A stretch of 64,000 bases of DNA from Microbulbifer sp. YPW1. GTDB lineage: Bacteria; Pseudomonadota; Gammaproteobacteria; Pseudomonadales; Cellvibrionaceae. This document shows positions 58,907-64,000 of this stretch, piece after piece. Under the pieces are notes generated by a model. The model searched no databases, was not told where the DNA came from, and worked only from the letters and a program-made list of their open reading frames with translations. The translations under genes were made by a program, and so were the position numbers. Within the stretch, counting starts at the first letter, position 1. Every line of letters begins with the position of its first letter. The stretch covers positions 868,001 through 932,000 of the forward strand of contig NZ_CP055157.1 of the NCBI RefSeq assembly GCF_013367775.1, given 5' to 3'.

Positions 58907-59739
58907 TACACCGCCACCGGTGCGGGAATATGCGGGTGCGCCTCGTACCCCTGAAGATCAAAGTCTTCGAAACGGAATGCAAACAGGTCATCAACTTCGG
59001 GATTGAGCACCATCTTCGGCAGCGGCAGCGGCTCGCGGGAGAGCTGCTCTTCTACCTGCTGCATATGATTGGAGTAGAGGTGGGCATCGCCAAAAGTGTG
59101 CACGAAGTCCCCCGGCTCGAGGCCGCATACCTGCGCCAGCATCAGGGTAAGCAGGCTGTAAGAGGCGATATTGAAAGGTACCCCAAGGAAAATATCCGCA
59201 CTGCGCTGGTACAGCTGACAGCTCAGCTTGCCGTCGGCGACATAGAACTGGAACAGCGCGTGACAGGGCGCCAGCGCCATCTTTCCGGCGCGGGCATTGT
59301 CACTCGGTGAAACGCCCTCGTCGGGCAGGTCCGAAGGATTCCACGCACTGACGATCAGGCGGCGGGAATCGGGACGGGTCTTGAGCTGCTGAACCAGCTC
59401 ACTGATCTGGTCGATGTGGCGCCCGTCTGCGGTGGGCCACGAGCGCCACTGGTAGCCATAGACCGGCCCCAGGTCGCCCTCTTCCGAGGCCCACTCATCC
59501 CAGATACGCACACCGTTTTCCTTCAGGTACCCGATATTGGTATCCCCCTTCAGGAACCACAGCAGCTCGTGAATAATCGAGCGCAGGTGGCACTTCTTGG
59601 TGGTGATCAGCGGGAAGCCCTCGGCCAGGTCGAATCGCATCTGGTAACCGAACACACTGCGGGTGCCGGTACCGGTACGGTCGCTCTTATCGGTGCCGTT
59701 GTCGCGCACGTGACGCATAAGATCCAGATACTGCTTCAT
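58906..59739 (-). CDS. thyA: Thymidylate synthase
   Basis: Makes dTMP from dUMP with methylene-tetrahydrofolate. [18 protein letters not shown] lies near residues 21-38, [15 protein letters not shown] near 58-72, and the catalytic Cys is at 159 in [12 protein letters not shown], followed by [21 protein letters not shown] and [12 protein letters not shown]. The protein is 277 residues, about 13 more than E. coli ThyA. The extra residues are [16 protein letters not shown] sequence just before KMALAPCH. It is downstream of lgt and upstream of folA, the standard lgt-thyA-folA order. Confidence 0.97.
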   Translation of the reverse strand: MKQYLDLMRHVRDNGTDKSDRTGTGTRSVFGYQMRFDLAEGFPLITTKKCHLRSIIHELLWFLKGDTNIGYLKENGVRIWDEWASEEGDLGPVYGYQWRSWPTADGRHIDQISELVQQLKTRPDSRRLIVSAWNPSDLPDEGVSPSDNARAGKMALAPCHALFQFYVADGKLSCQLYQRSADIFLGVPFNIASYSLLTLMLAQVCGLEPGDFVHTFGDAHLYSNHMQQVEEQLSREPLPLPKMVLNPEVDDLFAFRFEDFDLQGYEAHPHIPAPVAV

Positions 59740-59794
59740 TTATATCTCTTGGCTGGTAATTGATTAGGGTGAGGCGGCCGATGCCGACTTTGCC

Positions 59795-60664
59795 TTATTT
59801 GGCCTGCTTGGCCGGGCTCTTGGCGGTGCCGGCAGCGCCCCTGGACGCTCGCTTTTCTTCCCCCTGGCCACGGCCCTCTGGCATTGGCTGGGTGCGGTAG
59901 CTCCAGATCAGCAGGATGATGCCACAGGCGATCATCGGCAGGCTGAGCAGCTGGCCGCGGGTCATCCAGCCGAACATCACGTCAATGCCGATATCCGGCT
60001 GACGCACGAATTCCACGATGAAACGGAAGCACCCATATAGAAGGATGAACAGACCACCGACCGCGAGGCGCGGACGCGGCTTGCTGGAGAAAATCCACAG
60101 CACCACAAACAGCACCAGCCCCTCCAGGAAAGCCTGGTAGAGCTGGGACGGGTGGCGCACCAGGTGTTCCGGGTCGCGGGGGAACACCATGCCCCAGGGC
60201 ACATCGGTCTCACGCCCCCACAGCTCCTGGCCGATAAAGTTGCCGAGACGGCCAAGACCAAGGCCGATGGGAACCAGTGGGGCAACGAAATCGATCAGTG
60301 CAGGGAAGGTGGTGCCTATCTTGCGCGCATAAATGGTCGCCGCAATCATGACCCCGATCAGACCACCGTGGAAGCTCATGCCCCCTTCCCACACCTTGAA
60401 CAGGCTGAGGGGATGGGCCACCAGTTCACTGAAGTTGTAAAAAAACATGTATCCGAGTCGGCCACCGATCACCACGCCGAGGGCGCAAAACAGGATCAGG
60501 TCTTCGACTTCCGACTTGATCACCGGGGACCACGGCTTCTCTGCGCGACGCATCGCCAGCCACCAGGCGGCGGCAAATCCCGCCAGGTACATCAGGCCAT
60601 ACCAGTGGATTTTGAGGGGCCCGATGGCGACAGCAACGGGATCAATCTCGGGGTAAGTCAGCAT
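59795..60664 (-). CDS. lgt: Prolipoprotein diacylglyceryl transferase (Lgt)
   Basis: First enzyme of lipoprotein maturation: it moves a diacylglyceryl group from phosphatidylglycerol to the lipobox Cys. About seven helices are predicted. The motifs are [17 protein letters not shown] (residues 20-36), [11 protein letters not shown] and [13 protein letters not shown], followed by the Lgt signature [16 protein letters not shown], with its conserved Arg and Asn. The 289 residues end in a basic, probably disordered tail. I chose the ATG at 60664; a TTG at 60670 is two codons further out. It serves the several lipoproteins encoded elsewhere here and is the first gene of the lgt-thyA-folA set. Confidence 0.95.
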   Translation of the reverse strand: MLTYPEIDPVAVAIGPLKIHWYGLMYLAGFAAAWWLAMRRAEKPWSPVIKSEVEDLILFCALGVVIGGRLGYMFFYNFSELVAHPLSLFKVWEGGMSFHGGLIGVMIAATIYARKIGTTFPALIDFVAPLVPIGLGLGRLGNFIGQELWGRETDVPWGMVFPRDPEHLVRHPSQLYQAFLEGLVLFVVLWIFSSKPRPRLAVGGLFILLYGCFRFIVEFVRQPDIGIDVMFGWMTRGQLLSLPMIACGIILLIWSYRTQPMPEGRGQGEEKRASRGAAGTAKSPAKQAK

Positions 60665-60731
60665 GCTCAAACCGCAGTTATTGAAAGTGGGCGTTATTAT
60701 GGCATTGAGGAAATGACTATTGCGAGACGCT

Positions 60732-61553
60732 ATGTGCCTGCTTTTGATCGCCTACCGCCAGCATCCCCGCTATCCGCTATTACTGCTGGCAAACCGCGAC
60801 GAGTTTTACCAACGCCCTACAGCTCCGGCCAGGCCGTGGGGGGATAGCCCGATTACGGCGGGTCGCGACCTGGAGGCCGGGGGTACCTGGCTCGGGGTCA
60901 CCCCCACTGGCCGCGTAGCGGCAGTGACCAACATCAGGGAGCCCGGTGCGCCGGAACCCGCACGGGTACTCTCCCGGGGAGAGATCCCGGTGAATTTTCT
61001 CACTGGTGACCAGCCCCCCGCAGACTACGCTGCCGGACTGCCCGCGTCCCGCTATCGCGGGTTCAACGCCCTGCTGTTTGATCACCGCGCAAGCACCCCC
61101 CTGGTGTGTGCGGGTAATCGGCACTTGCCCTTTGCCATGGTCCCCGGCGTGCACGGCATTTCCAACGGAGCACCGGATGCGCCCTGGCCCAAGGTCACCC
61201 ATGGTTGCCAGGCGCTTTCGGCCCTGGTTGCAGCGATGCCATCGAAAGTGGATATGGAAACCTTTGTCGCTCCGGCGCTGACGTTGCTCGCCAACGACAC
61301 CCGCGCTGCCGATGTGCAACTCCCGGATACCGGGGTGGGACTGGCGATGGAGCGGGCGCTTTCCCCTATTTTTGTACGTATCGACAACGAAGACGGCATC
61401 CGGGATGACAGCCCGTTGCATCAGGGCTATGGCACCCGCGCCAGCACCCTGGTGGCCGTGGACAGCTCCGGCGGCGTGCAATTGTGGGAGCAGACTTATA
61501 TTGACGGACGGGTCAGCGGCGATCTGCGCCACTTTTCCTATCCAGCGAACTGA
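60732..61553 (+). CDS. NRDE (TANGO2) family protein
   Basis: A 273-residue protein of the NRDE/TANGO2 family, named for the motif seen here as [15 protein letters not shown] near residues 19-33. Cys2 directly after the start Met is the expected N-terminal nucleophile of an Ntn-hydrolase-like fold. [20 protein letters not shown] near 50-69 is the second family block. The ATG at 60732 is chosen to place Cys at position 2; a start at 60720 would not. The reaction is unknown; in eukaryotes TANGO2 is linked to lipid and haem homeostasis. It is divergent from lgt. Confidence 0.9.
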   Translation: MCLLLIAYRQHPRYPLLLLANRDEFYQRPTAPARPWGDSPITAGRDLEAGGTWLGVTPTGRVAAVTNIREPGAPEPARVLSRGEIPVNFLTGDQPPADYAAGLPASRYRGFNALLFDHRASTPLVCAGNRHLPFAMVPGVHGISNGAPDAPWPKVTHGCQALSALVAAMPSKVDMETFVAPALTLLANDTRAADVQLPDTGVGLAMERALSPIFVRIDNEDGIRDDSPLHQGYGTRASTLVAVDSSGGVQLWEQTYIDGRVSGDLRHFSYPAN

Positions 61554-61960
61554 GCGCCCGCCCTCCCACACCGGTGCGGCGCGATACAAGTAACGCTGCA
61601 TTTCCCGCCTGTTTGGCGCCGGTTTCCCACATATCCCGCGTCGCGACCGGTTATGCCGCCAGATTCATTTTCACTTCCCCGTATCTCGTAAGGTGAAAAG
61701 AAGTTCGCGCCCAGCAAATTTCGCATTTGTTGCCATACTTAATTTCACAGGCAGGCGGATGTTGAGATACGCGCAAGCGGTCTCCGGCTCCGTCTCTATA
61801 AAAGGAAGGTCGCGCGGGATGCTCGACTAAGGTGCGCCGCCGGCGGGTTTGTCCCGTCGTCTAGCGGGAATCAGGCGCGCCGATGGTTGGGAAGGTATGA
61901 ACGATCGGGCTCCCGGCTTCCGCACTGTAAACCGGCGCCCTGCAGTATCGCTGAGGTACC
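61554..61960. other. Intergenic region before the L,D-transpeptidase gene
   Basis: About 400 bases without a convincing gene. It contains a 10-bp palindrome CCGCCGGCGG in its right half, a TATAAAAGG stretch around 61797 and a GAGG just before the next ATG. No -35/-10 pair with good spacing was recognised. The left part carries the 3' end of the NRDE transcript without a clear terminator. Confidence 0.4.
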
Positions 61961-63925
61961 ATGTCATATTTCATTCCAGAGCGTCGCAAACGCAAGTCAC
62001 CGCTGCCGTTGATTTTTCTCGGTAGCCTGTGTGTGTTTGCCCTCTATTACGCATTCACTGCCAATCAGAAAACGGTGCCGGTATTACCGGAGAACGCCGT
62101 GCGGCCGCATCTGGTGAACTGGCTGGAGGATAACCCCGACGCCTGGCCCGCGCAGGATCCGATTTTCAATCCGGTGGCAGTGCGCCGCATCTACCGGCGC
62201 ACGGACTACAGACTGCTGTGGTTTGATAACTACAGCCTGAGCGATACCGCCAACGATCTGCTCAAGCAGCTCACCGCTTCGAGTTCCGGCAACCCGAGCA
62301 GCATGGTGGACTACCGCTATCACCTGGGTTATTTCGATCGCACCCTGCGCGACACACCACAGCGCCTGCAAATGGCCGCGGTGCTCGACGTACTGCTCAC
62401 CGATGCGTTTATTTCCTATGCCCAGGATACGCAGCTCGACAAGCTCAATCCCAGCGCACCCAAGCACCAGCCGCGACTGCGTCGCAAGGACATCACCCCG
62501 GTCAACCTCACCGAGGGCGGGTTCATGATGGCCAGTACCCGCAGCTACCCCGCTGATGCGCGCCAGTATGCTGCCAACGACAACGGTCGCCAGTACTTCC
62601 GCGGCTACAATCGCGGCAGCCAGAATACACAGACCGTGGACCGCTCGCGCTACTACACCCAGCGCCGCGGCACCGCCCAGCAGCGCGGCAATGCCTACAG
62701 CTCCGGCTCCCGCTATGGCACCAGCCATTCTGCGCGCTACTCTACCCGCAGCTACCCGCAGACCTATCCCCGGGCTATGCCGCGCTTCCGCAACCTGCAG
62801 GATGAGGGCTCCGGCCTGACGCCCAGTCATGGTGAAGGACTGTTCATTGAGGAGAACACCCCCTTCGGCAGTGACGCACAGGCCCTGCGCGAGCAGCTTG
62901 CACGCTACCGCAACATGGCCGCCTCCGGCCGCTGGCGCCCGCTGCCCGCAGGCCCGGCAATGACCATCGGCGCCAAGCACAACAACGTGGTCTACCTGCG
63001 CAACATGCTCGCCGTGTACGGGGATTACTACGGCTACGGCGATATGAACAGCAAGAAGTTCGACCAGAGCCTGCACCAGGCGGTGGTGCGCTTCCAGATC
63101 CGCCACGGACTCAAGCCAGACGGGATTGTGGGCAAGCAGACCCGCGAGCGCCTGAATATCTCCCCTACCGCACGTGCGCACATCATCGAGGCCAATATCC
63201 GCCGTCGGGAAAAGCTGCCCGCCAACCTCGGCGACCGCTTTATCCAGGTTAACGTCCCTGGTTACAGGCTCAACTATGTGGAACACGACCGCATCAAGCT
63301 GTCGATGAATGTGGTGGTGGGCAAGAAGATTCACCAGACACCGGAGATCAATACTCGCGTCGCTCGCGTGGTGTTTAACCCCACCTGGACGGTACCGCGC
63401 AGTATTCTGGTGAATGAGATTCTGCCCAAGGCCCGCGCCAATCCTCACGGCATGGAAAATATGGGTTACCGGGTGGTCAACGGCAGTGGTGAGTATCTGC
63501 CGCTGAGCTCCCAGAACCTGAAGCGCGCCGCGGCTGGTGGTTTCCTGATGCGCCAGAAGGGCGGGGAGCAGAACATTCTCGGCCGGATAAAATTCGAGAT
63601 TCCCAACTCGGATGATATCTACCTGCACGACACCCGCGCCAAGAGCCTGTTCGGCCTTACCGATCGCGACTACAGCCACGGCTGCGTGCGCCTGGCCAAA
63701 CCCCGGCAGCTGGCCGAGGTACTGCTGCGGGACGAGCCTGGCGACTGGAGCCGCTACCGTATCGAGCAGCTGACCACCGGCGACGAAACCACCGAGGTGC
63801 GCATGAGCAAAAATGTGAAGGTGTACCTCACCTACTGGACCGCCTGGGTCGACGGTGAGGGCCGCATGCACTTCCGCCCCGACATCTACGGCAAAGATGG
63901 CCTCGCGGTGAACCAGTTCAACTGA
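61961..63925 (+). CDS. L,D-transpeptidase family protein (YcbB/LdtD-like)
   Basis: A 654-residue periplasmic enzyme predicted to make 3-3 cross-links in peptidoglycan. One N-terminal membrane anchor (about residues 14-34) is followed by the scaffold domain with RIYRRTDYRLLWFDNYSLSD near 75-94. A PG-binding-1-like domain (SKKFDQSLHQAVVRFQIRHGL near 365-385) and a YkuD domain (about 425-600) follow. The catalytic motif SHGCVR puts the nucleophile at Cys575, with the His two residues before. An Arg/Tyr/Ser-rich insert of about 85 residues (192-278) has no match in the usual enzyme and is of low complexity. GAGG lies just before the ATG. Confidence 0.93.
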   Translation: MSYFIPERRKRKSPLPLIFLGSLCVFALYYAFTANQKTVPVLPENAVRPHLVNWLEDNPDAWPAQDPIFNPVAVRRIYRRTDYRLLWFDNYSLSDTANDLLKQLTASSSGNPSSMVDYRYHLGYFDRTLRDTPQRLQMAAVLDVLLTDAFISYAQDTQLDKLNPSAPKHQPRLRRKDITPVNLTEGGFMMASTRSYPADARQYAANDNGRQYFRGYNRGSQNTQTVDRSRYYTQRRGTAQQRGNAYSSGSRYGTSHSARYSTRSYPQTYPRAMPRFRNLQDEGSGLTPSHGEGLFIEENTPFGSDAQALREQLARYRNMAASGRWRPLPAGPAMTIGAKHNNVVYLRNMLAVYGDYYGYGDMNSKKFDQSLHQAVVRFQIRHGLKPDGIVGKQTRERLNISPTARAHIIEANIRRREKLPANLGDRFIQVNVPGYRLNYVEHDRIKLSMNVVVGKKIHQTPEINTRVARVVFNPTWTVPRSILVNEILPKARANPHGMENMGYRVVNGSGEYLPLSSQNLKRAAAGGFLMRQKGGEQNILGRIKFEIPNSDDIYLHDTRAKSLFGLTDRDYSHGCVRLAKPRQLAEVLLRDEPGDWSRYRIEQLTTGDETTEVRMSKNVKVYLTYWTAWVDGEGRMHFRPDIYGKDGLAVNQFN

Positions 63926-64000
63926 ACACAAGCAATCGCAGCCACTAGCGAGTCGCTTTAACCCACTTCTCTCACTGCCCACTGCACTGCCGGGTGGAAG

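Noticed and set aside
62084..63982. Long open frame on the minus strand opposite the L,D-transpeptidase
   Set aside because: Antisense shadow; the plus strand carries the SHGCVR active site.

Overview
The window looks like a stretch of gammaproteobacterial chromosome. It is GC-rich, Gram-negative (LPS core, TolC, TonB/ExbB, Lgt, lipoprotein signals) and almost fully coding. The conserved order parE-yqiA-cpdA-DUF1249-nudF with a divergent tolC, the waaA/glycosyltransferase/ilvE/glnE block, and the DUF3450-TtpC-ExbB-ExbD-TonB operon suggest a marine Cellvibrionales-type bacterium; Microbulbifer or a close relative is my guess, by inference only. No prophage, insertion sequence, integrase, CRISPR array, tRNA or rRNA was seen.

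Layout. (1) 1-306: noncoding DNA with a cluster of TAGNCAT half-sites and the parE terminator. (2) 307-6092, minus strand: parE, yqiA, a lipoprotein, cpdA, a DUF1249 gene and nudF. (3) 6127-11152, minus strand: two PqiA proteins, a six-MCE-domain LetB/PqiB-like protein and two DUF4136 lipoproteins, an envelope lipid-transport type cluster lying between nudF and the divergent tolC (11623-13131). (4) 13298-28823: LPS core region with alternating operons: UDP-GlcA epimerase, Kdo kinase, waaA, an O-antigen-ligase-like protein, a 2OG-Fe(II) oxygenase-like protein, two ELM1/GtrOC1 proteins, UDP-glucose dehydrogenase and six other glycosyltransferases. (5) 29011-33028: ilvE and glnE, with a leader in front of ilvE that can form competing stems over its ribosome binding site. 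(6) 33566-38401: an ABC ATPase, a GldF-GldG-type fusion and a DUF4340 protein. (7) 38466-47151: two PhzF-family proteins (one divergent), a stand-alone GspE/PilB ATPase, a PhoU-like/Pit phosphate transport pair, an M24 peptidase, a DUF6314 protein and an EamA exporter. (8) 47171-51950: argE, argA, ilvD. (9) 52016-58114, minus strand: two TonB-like proteins, a TPR protein, ExbD, ExbB, a TtpC-like protein and a DUF3450 protein. (10) 58388-63925: folA, thyA, lgt, then an NRDE protein and a large L,D-transpeptidase on the plus strand.

How the genes fit together. Regions 3, 4 and 9 are all envelope machinery: lipid traffic between membranes, LPS core assembly and proton-motive-force-driven outer-membrane uptake. 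ugd and the epimerase together would supply UDP-glucuronate and UDP-galacturonate to the core glycosyltransferases. waaA with kdkA points to an inner core carrying one phosphorylated Kdo. argA/argE and ilvD/ilvE cover amino-acid synthesis, and folA-thyA couple thymidylate synthesis to folate recycling.

The most unusual items are not genes: two copies of a roughly 93-bp intergenic element with 21-bp perfect inverted arms (33393-33485 and 48364-48457), the ilvE leader (29974-30081), the TAGNCAT cluster (64-170), and 16-bp tandem repeats that copy the 3' end of the DUF6314 gene (45739-45793). I found no clearly new multigene defence or mobile system.
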